Part shown: positions 25,370 through 32,981 of the stretch, in pieces
How the letters are laid out: every line of letters begins with the position of its first letter
Numbering within the stretch: position 1 is the first letter of the stretch
Made by a program: the position numbers and the translations under genes
Notes under the pieces: model-generated
Told to the model about the DNA's origin: nothing
Seen by the model: only the letters and a program-made list of their open reading frames with translations
Databases searched by the model: none
DNA from: Streptomyces lacrimifluminis
Lineage (GTDB): Bacteria; Actinomycetota; Actinomycetes; Streptomycetales; Streptomycetaceae
Direction: 5' to 3'
Length of the DNA: 64,000 bases
Assembly: GCF_014646095.1 (NCBI RefSeq)
Contig: NZ_BMMU01000016.1
Coordinates: forward strand, 58,017 to 122,016

Positions 25370-27133
25370 TTACTTCGGCTGCGGCTTCCGCACCGAAATG
25401 TGCAGCTCCCGAAGCCGCGCCTCCTCCAGCTCCGTCGGCGCGCCCATCATCAGGTCCTGGGCGTTGCCGTTGAGCGGGAAGGCGATCGTCTCGCGGATGT
25501 TCGGCTCGTCCGCGAGGAGCATGACGATACGGTCGACGCCGGGCGCGATCCCGCCGTGCGGAGGGGCGCCGAAGCGGAACGCGCGGAGCATGCCGGCGAA
25601 CTCGCGCTCGACCGTCTCCTCGTCGTAGCCCGCGATGCCGAACGCCTTCAGCATGATGTCGGGCTCGTGGTTGCGGATCGCGCCGGAGGACAGCTCCGTA
25701 CCGTTGCAGACGATGTCGTACTGCCAGGCCAGGATGTCCAGCGGGTCCTGGGTCTCCAGGGCCTCCATGCCGCCCTGGGGCATCGAGAACGGGTTGTGCG
25801 AGAAGTCGATCCTGCCGGTCTCCTCGTCCTTCTCGAACATCGGGAAGTCGACGATCCAGCAGAACCGGAACACGTTCTCCTCGAAGTGCCCGGCACGCTT
25901 GGCGGCCTCGACCCGCACCGCGCCCATGATCTTCGAGACCTCGTCGAACTCGCCCGCGCCGAAGAACACCGCGTGACCGGGGGCCAGCGAGAGCCGCTTG
26001 GTCAGCTCGGCGACGTTCGCCTCGGTGAGGAACTTCGCGATCGGCCCGGACAGCGAACCGTCCTCCGTGACCCGCACCCAGGCCAGGCCCTTCGCACCCA
26101 GCGTGACGGCGAAGTCACCGAGCTGGTCGAAGAACTTCCGGGTCTGTGACGCCACGTCCGGCACCGGCAGGGCGCGTACGTGCCGGCCCGCGAAGGCCTT
26201 GAACTCCGAGCCCGCGAAGACGTCGGTGATGTCGACCAGCTCCAGCTGGGCGCGCAGGTCCGGCTTGTCGGAGCCGTACTTCAGCATCGCCTCGCGGAAC
26301 GGGATGCGCGGGAAGGGCGAGGTGACCTCGCGGCCCTTGCCGAACTCGGTGAAGAGCTCGGTCATCAGCCGCTCGATCGGCTGGAAGACGTCCTCCTGCT
26401 CGACGAAGCTCATCTCGACGTCGAGCTGGTAGAACTCGCCCGGCGAACGGTCCGCGCGCGCGTCCTCGTCACGGAAACAGGGCGCGATCTGGAAGTAGCG
26501 GTCGAACCCGGAGATCATCAGCAGCTGCTTGAACTGCTGCGGGGCCTGCGGCAGCGCGTAGAACCGGCCCGGGTTGAGGCGCGACGGCACCACGAAGTCG
26601 CGGGCGCCCTCCGGGGAGGTCGCCGTCAGGATCGGCGTGGCCATCTCGTTGAAGCCCAGCGCGGTCATCTTGTGCCGGATCGCCGAGATGACGGCCGTAC
26701 GCAGCATGATGTTGCGGTGCATGCGCTCGCGGCGCAGGTCCAGGAAGCGGTACTCCAGGCGCCGCTCCTCGTTGACCCCGTCCTCGGTGTTGATCGTGAA
26801 GGGCAGCGGCTGGGCGGCGCCGAGCAGCTCCACCTCGCCGACCTCGACCTCGATCTCGCCCGTGGGCAGCTCGGGGTTGATGTTCTCCGCGCCGCGCGAG
26901 ACGACCTTGCCGTCGACGCGGACCGTCGACTCCTTGGAGACCTTGTCGAGGGCCTCGTAGGCGGGCGTGCCGGGGCGGGCGACGAGCTGCGTGATGCCGT
27001 AGTGATCGCGCAGGTCGATGAAGAGGATGCCGCCCAGGTCGCGCCGATTGTGCAGCCAGCCGCTCAGCCGGACGTCGCTGCCGACGTCAGAGGCGCGGAG
27101 CTCGCCGCAGGTGTGGGACCTGTACCGATGCAT
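25370..27133 (-). CDS. aspS: Aspartyl-tRNA synthetase
   Basis: 587 residues, class II synthetase. N-terminal OB fold (RYRSHTCGELRASDVGSDVR, GWLHNRRDLGGILFIDLRDH), the catalytic core with RFLDLRRERMHRN, the flipping-loop region, the bacterial GAD insertion (about 290-420) and the C-terminal motif 3 (FRFGAPPHGGIAPGVDRIVM). Whether it is discriminating or also makes Asp-tRNA-Asn cannot be settled from motifs. The ATG at 27133 lies 50 bp from a parS site. No terminator was identified between it and the dioxygenase-like gene downstream. Confidence 0.95.
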   Translation of the reverse strand: MHRYRSHTCGELRASDVGSDVRLSGWLHNRRDLGGILFIDLRDHYGITQLVARPGTPAYEALDKVSKESTVRVDGKVVSRGAENINPELPTGEIEVEVGEVELLGAAQPLPFTINTEDGVNEERRLEYRFLDLRRERMHRNIMLRTAVISAIRHKMTALGFNEMATPILTATSPEGARDFVVPSRLNPGRFYALPQAPQQFKQLLMISGFDRYFQIAPCFRDEDARADRSPGEFYQLDVEMSFVEQEDVFQPIERLMTELFTEFGKGREVTSPFPRIPFREAMLKYGSDKPDLRAQLELVDITDVFAGSEFKAFAGRHVRALPVPDVASQTRKFFDQLGDFAVTLGAKGLAWVRVTEDGSLSGPIAKFLTEANVAELTKRLSLAPGHAVFFGAGEFDEVSKIMGAVRVEAAKRAGHFEENVFRFCWIVDFPMFEKDEETGRIDFSHNPFSMPQGGMEALETQDPLDILAWQYDIVCNGTELSSGAIRNHEPDIMLKAFGIAGYDEETVEREFAGMLRAFRFGAPPHGGIAPGVDRIVMLLADEPNIRETIAFPLNGNAQDLMMGAPTELEEARLRELHISVRKPQPK

Positions 27134-27182
27134 CGTCGTTCATCCAGCCTTCGCGGATCGGGGATCGGGGATCGAGGCCGGT

Positions 27183-27196
27183 GTTTCACGTGAAAC
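27183..27196. other. parS site (ParB-binding palindrome)
   Basis: Perfect GTTTCACGTGAAAC, extended to 16 bp as TGTTTCACGTGAAACA at 27182-27197. It sits in the gap between aspS and the divergent phosphatase gene. Streptomyces ParB loads on such sites clustered around oriC. Confidence 0.93.
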
Positions 27197-27349
27197 ACCG
27201 AAACCTCCGAAAACACAGACCCAGGGTACCGGCCGCCCCGAGACCGCTTCCCCGCAATTGTTCGCGGGCGTAGCCTGTACCGCTCCTCCACAGGGTGCTC
27301 CGCACAGCTTGGGTGGCACGCTGCGATCACCTCTCCATAAAGTGGGTCA

Positions 27350-29578
27350 ATGCGCACTGGTGAGCCCCTGCCCGCCGTGGGGGACGTCCTGGTCGCCCTC
27401 GCAACCGGCATGTGGCATTGGGACACGGCCACACAACTGGTCACGCTCGACGCCGAGGCGGCCCGTCTGCTCGGCCTGCCCGCCGAGCGGACCACCCTCA
27501 CGGAGGCCGCGACCCGGGCCCGGCTCCACCCCGTCGACTGGAACGAGATCACCGGCGTCATCCAGCTCGCCGTCGCCGAGGACAGCATCGCCGAGGTCCG
27601 GGTCCGCGTCATGGACGAGCAGGGCCGGGTGATCCGTACCGCACGCAGCCGCGCGAAGCCGACCTTCGACCTCGACCGCAAGGCGTACGACGTGATGGGC
27701 ACCCTCCAGGAGGTCACCGAGCCCTCGCCGGGCACCGCCGCGCGCACCCCCGTCACCGGTGACTGGCGCCGCTCGCGGGAGGCGTTCCTGCTGGACGCGG
27801 GCCGGGCGCTGGCCGAGGCGCGGTCCACGGAGGAGGTGCTGCGGGTCGCGGCCGGCCTGTCGATGCCGGGCTTCTCACCGGACGGCCTCGCCGTCTTCGG
27901 CGTCCAGGGTGACCGCCTGACCGTCATCGGCCACCACGGCCAGCGCGCCGGCGACGAGCATCCCTTCTCCCGCATGCCCCTGGAGACCGACTACCCGGCC
28001 GCTGAGGTGGTCCGCACCGGCCGGGCCGTCTACCTCTCCTCCCCCGAGGCCTACAAGGCCCGCTACCCCACCGCCTGGCCGCTCGCCCAGGTGTTCGACC
28101 GACAGTCCTGGGCGTTCCTGCCGCTGACCGTCGCCGGCCGCACGATGGGCGCCTGGATGGCGGGCTTCGCCTACCCGGTCAGCTTCATCCCCGACGAACG
28201 CTCGGTCCTGACGACGGTCGCCCGCATGCTCGCCCAGGCCCTCTCCCGGGCAGGCGTCGCCGAGTCGGAACGCGAACTGACCGACGGCCTGCAACGCTCG
28301 ATGCTGCCGACCCTCGGCCCCGAGATACCCGGCATGGAGGTCACCGCCCGTTACATACCGACCGGCGGCGGCCTCCAGGTCGGCGGCGACTGGTACGACA
28401 TGATCCCGCTGCCCGGCGGCGGACGCTTCGCCCTGGTCATCGGCGACGTCCAGGGCCACGACGTCCGCGCCGCCGGCCTGATGGGCCAGCTCCGCATAGC
28501 GCTGCGCGCCTACGCCTCCGAGGGCCACCGCCCCGACGCCGTCCTCTCCCGCGCGTCCCGCTTCCTGCACGGCATCACCCACTCCGCGGACAGCGCGGTC
28601 GGCGGCGACCTGCGCTTCGCGACCTGCCTGTACGTCGAGGTCGACCCCGCGACCGGCGTCCTGGAGATCGCCCGCGCCGGCCACCCCGACCCGGCGATCC
28701 GGATGGCGGACGGCACGGTACTGACCCGCCCGACCGCGGGCGGCCTGCCCCTGGGCATCGACCCGGACGCCGACTACCCCACCACCCTCCTCGCCCTCGA
28801 ACCCGGCGAGACCATGCTCCTGTGCACCGACGGCCTGATCGAGACCGGCGGCCACGACCTGGACACGGGCTGGCGGCGCATCCGGACGACCCTGGAGGAG
28901 CACAAGGGGGACATCAAGGACGACGGCCTGGAGGAACTGGCCGACGCCCTCGTCCAGGCCGTGCACGGCCCGTCCTCCCACCACACCACGGGCCCACTGG
29001 CCGACCGCCGCGAGGACGACATAGCGCTGCTGCTCCTGAGCCGCCCGGCCGAATGCGCCACCGACGGCACGCTGCCGCCGGCGGTGCGGTCCAGCGTCCG
29101 CCGCACCATGCTGACGATCGCCCAGGCGGAACCCGAGCGCGTCGCCGTCGCCCGCCAGCAACTCCGCGAACAGCTCCACGACTGGGCCTGCCCCGACCAG
29201 GTCGACTCGGCAGTCCTCCTGCTCTCCGAGACGGCCACCAACGTCCTGGTCCACACGGACACCGACGCCCTGGTCGTCGCCGAGGTCACGGGCGCCCCCG
29301 GCACGCGCCGCATCCGCGTCGAGGTCACCGACGTGAGCGACGACCTCCCGCACAAACGCCGCCCGGGTGAACTCGCCTCGTCGGGGCGGGGGTTGATGCT
29401 GATCGAGATGCTCGCGGACGCATGGGGAGTCGACCCGCGGGGCGAGGGCAAGAGCATCTGGTTCGAGCTGTACGAGAGGGACCACGAGAAGGGAGAGGAG
29501 GAGAAGGGAGAGGAGGGGGAGGAGCGGGAGGGGGAGGCGAAGAAGGAGACGGAGCAGGAGACGGAGCAGGAGGTGTAG
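27350..29578 (+). CDS. Multidomain SpoIIE-type phosphatase (PAS-GAF-PP2C-HATPase)
   Basis: 742 residues. In order: PAS-like sensor (about 10-115, MWHWDTATQLVTLDAEAARL), GAF-like domain (about 145-305), PP2C/SpoIIE phosphatase (about 310-565, with VGGDWYDMIPLP, VIGDVQGHDVRAAGL, RAGHPDPAIRM, LLCTDGLIE, REDDIALLLL) and an RsbW-like histidine-kinase ATPase domain (about 600-720, LLSETATNVLVHT, SGRGLMLIEMLAD). It therefore combines phosphatase and anti-sigma-kinase activities in one chain, a frequent streptomycete design for sigma-factor switching. The last 30 residues (KGEEEKGEEGEEREGEAKKE) derive from a purine-only tract. Start ATG at 27350. It is divergent from aspS. Confidence 0.9.
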   Translation: MRTGEPLPAVGDVLVALATGMWHWDTATQLVTLDAEAARLLGLPAERTTLTEAATRARLHPVDWNEITGVIQLAVAEDSIAEVRVRVMDEQGRVIRTARSRAKPTFDLDRKAYDVMGTLQEVTEPSPGTAARTPVTGDWRRSREAFLLDAGRALAEARSTEEVLRVAAGLSMPGFSPDGLAVFGVQGDRLTVIGHHGQRAGDEHPFSRMPLETDYPAAEVVRTGRAVYLSSPEAYKARYPTAWPLAQVFDRQSWAFLPLTVAGRTMGAWMAGFAYPVSFIPDERSVLTTVARMLAQALSRAGVAESERELTDGLQRSMLPTLGPEIPGMEVTARYIPTGGGLQVGGDWYDMIPLPGGGRFALVIGDVQGHDVRAAGLMGQLRIALRAYASEGHRPDAVLSRASRFLHGITHSADSAVGGDLRFATCLYVEVDPATGVLEIARAGHPDPAIRMADGTVLTRPTAGGLPLGIDPDADYPTTLLALEPGETMLLCTDGLIETGGHDLDTGWRRIRTTLEEHKGDIKDDGLEELADALVQAVHGPSSHHTTGPLADRREDDIALLLLSRPAECATDGTLPPAVRSSVRRTMLTIAQAEPERVAVARQQLREQLHDWACPDQVDSAVLLLSETATNVLVHTDTDALVVAEVTGAPGTRRIRVEVTDVSDDLPHKRRPGELASSGRGLMLIEMLADAWGVDPRGEGKSIWFELYERDHEKGEEEKGEEGEEREGEAKKETEQETEQEV

Positions 29579-29624
29579 CGCGAAAGGGCACCCCCGAGCG
29601 CCCAGAAACGCGGATGATACGACC

Positions 29625-31070
29625 ATGGCCGTCTCGCGCACCGCCCGCAGGTCCGCACCCGGGACCACATCCGCCACCGCTCCCGTCCCCGGCCCCACCG
29701 GCCACCCCCTGCTGGGCTCGGCCCTCGACCTCCGCAGGGACCCGCTCGGCACCTTCGTCCGCGCCCAGCGGGAGCACGGCGACGTGGTCCGCGTATCGGC
29801 AGGACCGCCCGGCCTCCGTACGGTCATGTACTGCGTCTTCTCCCCCGAGGGCGCCCAGCAGGTCCTGGCCACACAGGCCGCCAACTTCCGCAAGGACAAC
29901 GTCTTCTACGAGGAGATCCGCCAGACCGGCGGCAACGGCCTCCTGACCAGCCAGGACGACGTCTACCTCCGCCAACGGCGCCTGATCCAGCCCTTGTTCA
30001 CGAAGAAACGGGTCGACGGTTACGCCGCGACGATCACCGACGAGGCCGAGGCGACAGCCGAGCGCTGGCGGAACAGGCCCGACGTGGACGTCGTACGGGA
30101 GATGGACCGGCTGGCGCTGCGCACGGTCTCCCGTGTCCTGTTCGGCGCGGACGTCGAGGCCGCGGTGGACGTCATCCACGTCAACTTCCCGGTCATCAGC
30201 GCGTACATCACCGGGCGGGCCTACTCCCCGCTCAGGCTCCCGCGCACCTGGCCCACACCGTCCAACAGGCGTGCGGAGGCGGCGACCCGGGCGGTGTACG
30301 AGGTCTGCGACCGCATCATCGCGGCGCGCCGGAGCAACGGAGACGAGGCGGCCCACGAGACGGCCGGAACCGACCTGCTCTCCCTCCTCGCCCAGGCACA
30401 GAACGAGGAGGACGGCAGCCTCGACGCCACCGAACTCCGCGACCAGGTACTGGTGTTCCTCCTCGCGGGCCACGAAACGACGGCGACGTCACTCGCCTTC
30501 GCGCTCCGCCTCCTGGCCTGCCATCCCGAGGCGAGGGCCCGGGCCCAGGAGGAGATCGACGCGCTGCCGCCGGGCGAGCCCTGCACGGCGGCGACCATGG
30601 ACCAACTCCCGTACCTGACAAGGGTCCTGAAGGAGACGATGCGCCTGTATCCGGCCGCTCCCCTGATGGGCAGGCGGGCGGTGGCGGAGACGGAGATCGA
30701 CGGCCACGTCATCCCGGCGGGCGCGGACGTCCTGATCTCGCCCTGGGTCACCCACCGCCACCCGGCCCACTGGACCGACCCCGCCCGCTTCGACCCGGAC
30801 CGCTTCACCCCCGACCGGGAAGCCGCCCGCCACCGCTACGCATGGCTCCCCTTCGGCGGCGGCCCGCGCGCGTGCATCGGCCGCCACTTCTCGATGCTGG
30901 AGTCGGTCCTGGCCCTGGCGGTACTGCTCCGCGAGTACGACGTCGAGGCACCGGCCACGGAGATGCCGGTGACGGCGGCGGTGACGTTGCAGGCGGTGGG
31001 GGAGGCCCGGGTGGGGGTGCGGGCGCGCAGAGGGAGGCTCGCCGCAGAATCGATGCCTCTGTCCCCCTAA
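29625..31070 (+). CDS. Cytochrome P450
   Basis: 481 residues with the I-helix oxygen-binding AGHETTATSLAFALR (about 281-295), ExxR motif LKETMRLYPAAPL (about 335-347), and the heme-ligand loop FGGGPRACIGRHFSMLE with Cys at about 417. The length and the PxxMGRRAVAETEIDGHVIP segment place it nearer to the CYP4/CYP102-like class-E group than to the short 400-residue streptomycete CYPs. No ferredoxin gene is adjacent, so it must borrow electrons from elsewhere. It begins 47 bp after the phosphatase gene and could be its second cistron. Substrate unknown. Confidence 0.92.
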   Translation: MAVSRTARRSAPGTTSATAPVPGPTGHPLLGSALDLRRDPLGTFVRAQREHGDVVRVSAGPPGLRTVMYCVFSPEGAQQVLATQAANFRKDNVFYEEIRQTGGNGLLTSQDDVYLRQRRLIQPLFTKKRVDGYAATITDEAEATAERWRNRPDVDVVREMDRLALRTVSRVLFGADVEAAVDVIHVNFPVISAYITGRAYSPLRLPRTWPTPSNRRAEAATRAVYEVCDRIIAARRSNGDEAAHETAGTDLLSLLAQAQNEEDGSLDATELRDQVLVFLLAGHETTATSLAFALRLLACHPEARARAQEEIDALPPGEPCTAATMDQLPYLTRVLKETMRLYPAAPLMGRRAVAETEIDGHVIPAGADVLISPWVTHRHPAHWTDPARFDPDRFTPDREAARHRYAWLPFGGGPRACIGRHFSMLESVLALAVLLREYDVEAPATEMPVTAAVTLQAVGEARVGVRARRGRLAAESMPLSP

Positions 31071-31143
31071 AGGACGAACAAGCTTGCTATAGACGTATGT
31101 TGGTCCACCGTCTGCCTACTTTCCGAGGCGGAGGTGATGCTCG

Positions 31144-32088
31144 ATGTACGAGCAGAACAACAACCCGCCGTCGGACAGGCCGACGGCACAGCGGCAGGAC
31201 GCGATCGACATCAGCGACTTCGTGTTCGCGGCCACGGGGTCGCGGGTGCGGAGGCTGACGATGCCGGACGGGGAACACTGGTTCGTCGCCGCAGATGTGG
31301 CTGCGAACCTGGGGTACGCAAATACCCGTCAGGCACTCGTCATGCATGTTGCAGCAGATTGCCAGACGCCTCTTGACGATCTTGCGCGAGGCGTCTGTGG
31401 AGCAGACGCTTCACACAAGATTGCAGGTCACGGACTCAAGAAGTCGATGAGGATGGTGAATCTAAGGGGGCTGATCAGCCTCGTCAACGGGTGCACCAAG
31501 CCGGAGTGCGAGCCATTCAAGGCCTGGGTTTCCGAGGTTGTCGCCACCATCCAGCGAGACGGTTCGTACTCCCTCGAACCGGCCCCCGTACAGCCCGCCC
31601 CCGACGGCGGCACCGCCTACGCGATGCCCCAGCAGGTCGCCAACGCGATCGTGCGGCTCGAAGAGCGGAACATCCGGGCGGACGAATCGATGGTGGCGTT
31701 GCAGGAGGAACACAACGGACTCCTACGGCAGATCGGCCACAGCCAGCACATGATGGCCGACGCGCTGCGGGACATCGCCCAGTCCCTCAGGCGCCCCGCG
31801 GAAAGCCGTCACCAACCCGCCCCCGTACCGGAGTTGACGCCTCAGCAGCTCCTCGCCACCTGGAAGGCGAAGAACCTGGTCGTCACCGACGACATCCACG
31901 CCGTGGCGGCCTACCTGGCCCCGGCGCTCGTGCACGGTGAGGCCAGCTACCGCCTGGAGGAGATCGCCACCCGCACGGGGCTGCCGCACGACCGTGTCCA
32001 CGACTGCCTGCGGATGCTGCTCAAGCGGGGTTGCGTCCGCCAGATCGGATGCACTCCGGATGGCGCACCGGTCTACGTGCTGCCGTAA
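31144..32088 (+). CDS. BRO-N domain protein (phage antirepressor-like)
   Basis: 314 residues from ATG at 31144, preceded by GGAGGTGATG. Residues about 22-145 form a BRO-N domain (ISDFVFAATGSRVRRLTMPD, HWFVAADVAANLGYANTRQA, LRGLISLVNGCTKPECEPFK). A helical middle (QQVANAIVRLEERNIRADES) follows and the last 90 residues look like a winged helix (TGLPHDRVHDCLRMLLKRGC). Stand-alone BRO-N proteins are common in Streptomyces and are taken as domesticated phage antirepressors, often close to regulators. Codons around 31320-31480 are less GC-biased (AAT, TCT, CAA, GCA) than the rest, which supports foreign origin of that half. Confidence 0.85.
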   Translation: MYEQNNNPPSDRPTAQRQDAIDISDFVFAATGSRVRRLTMPDGEHWFVAADVAANLGYANTRQALVMHVAADCQTPLDDLARGVCGADASHKIAGHGLKKSMRMVNLRGLISLVNGCTKPECEPFKAWVSEVVATIQRDGSYSLEPAPVQPAPDGGTAYAMPQQVANAIVRLEERNIRADESMVALQEEHNGLLRQIGHSQHMMADALRDIAQSLRRPAESRHQPAPVPELTPQQLLATWKAKNLVVTDDIHAVAAYLAPALVHGEASYRLEEIATRTGLPHDRVHDCLRMLLKRGCVRQIGCTPDGAPVYVLP

Positions 32089-32110
32089 CCGAACCCGGCG
32101 AAACAGACAG

Positions 32111-32145
32111 GCCCGAAGCCGCAACATCAACTTGCGGCTTCGGGC
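32111..32145. terminator. Terminator between BRO-N gene and truncated pirin
   Basis: 14-bp perfect stem GCCCGAAGCCGCAA / TTGCGGCTTCGGGC with a 7-nt loop, 22 bp after the BRO-N stop; can serve the convergent pirin too. Confidence 0.85.
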
Positions 32146-32175
32146 CCAGTCGTACCGTACTGAACCTTCGAGGTT

Positions 32176-32874
32176 CTACAGACCACCCTCGGACATTCCG
32201 TGCACCGCCGGGACAGTTCCCAGCCGGCCCTTCTGGAAGTCCTCGAACGCCTGCTCAAGCTCCGCCCTCGTGTTCATCACGAACGGGCCGTAGTGGGCCA
32301 TCGGCTCACGGATCGGCTGCCCACCGAGGAGTACGACCTCCAGGTCCGGGGTGTTCGCGTCCTGCGCCTCGTCCGCGCGGACGGTCAGGGACGAGCCCGT
32401 GCCGAAGACCGCCGTCTGGCCCTTGTGGACCGGGCGCCGGTCCACACCCACGCTGCCGCGGCCCGCGAGGACGTACGCCAGGCCGTTGAAGTCCTCGCGC
32501 CAGGGGATCGTGACCTCCGCGCCCGGGGCCAGCGTGGCGTGGACCAGGCTGATCGGGGTGTGGGTGATACCGGGACCCTGGTGGCCGTCCAGCTCGCCGG
32601 CGATGACGCGCAGGAGCGCGCCGCCGTCGTGGGACGTGAGGAGCTGGACCTGGCCACCGCGGATGTCCTGGTAGCGGGGGGCCATCATCTTGTCCTTGGC
32701 CGGGAGGTTCACCCACAGCTGGATGCCGTGGAAGAGGCCGCCGGACATCACCAGGGACTCCGGGGGAGCCTCGATATGGAGGAGACCCGAGCCGGCCGTC
32801 ATCCACTGGGTGTCCCCGTTGGTGATGGTGCCGCCGCCGCCCTGCGAGTCCTGGTGGTCGAAGATGCCGTCAAT
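32176..32874 (-). pseudogene. Pirin-family protein gene lacking its N-terminal third
   Basis: The frame encodes a normal pirin end (DHQDSQGGGGTITNGDTQWM, TAGSGLLHIEAPPESLVMSG, GLQ-like GIQLWVNLPAKDKMMAP, cupin C-domain to stop at 32176) but begins abruptly at IDGIFDHQ. In full-length relatives about 90 residues containing the first metal-binding HPHRGFETVTY segment precede this point. An in-frame stop lies 33 bp upstream. A promoter-like region and an AAGGAGG site still stand in front, 3 bp from an in-frame ATT; the first ATG is at 32802. Loss of the N-terminal metal ligands should remove activity, although a shortened product might be made. Confidence 0.75.
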
Positions 32875-32897
32875 GGACCTCCTTGTGCGGCCAGTTT

Positions 32898-32913
32898 AGT
32901 TGATTCTTGAACT
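32898..32913. promoter_or_regulatory. Imperfect palindrome upstream of truncated pirin
   Basis: AGTTGATTCTTGAACT, matching an inverted repeat at 5 of 6 arm positions, in an AT-rich patch 14 bp before the pirin ribosome site. Resembles MarR-type operators; inference only. Confidence 0.4.
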
Positions 32914-32935
32914 TCCTGCTACCTCTAACAGCGAA

Positions 32936-32961
32936 GGCCCGGAGGGCATTCCCTCCGGGCC
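32936..32961 (-). terminator. Terminator after the secreted propeller protein gene
   Basis: 11-bp perfect stem GGCCCGGAGGG / CCCTCCGGGCC with a 4-nt loop, 21 bp beyond the stop at 32982. Confidence 0.75.
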
Positions 32962-32981
32962 TCACCGGCCGACCGGGCCGG

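Noticed and set aside
29625..31070. P450 as part of a biosynthetic cluster
   Set aside because: Neighbours are regulatory or housekeeping genes; no synthase, transporter or ferredoxin is adjacent.
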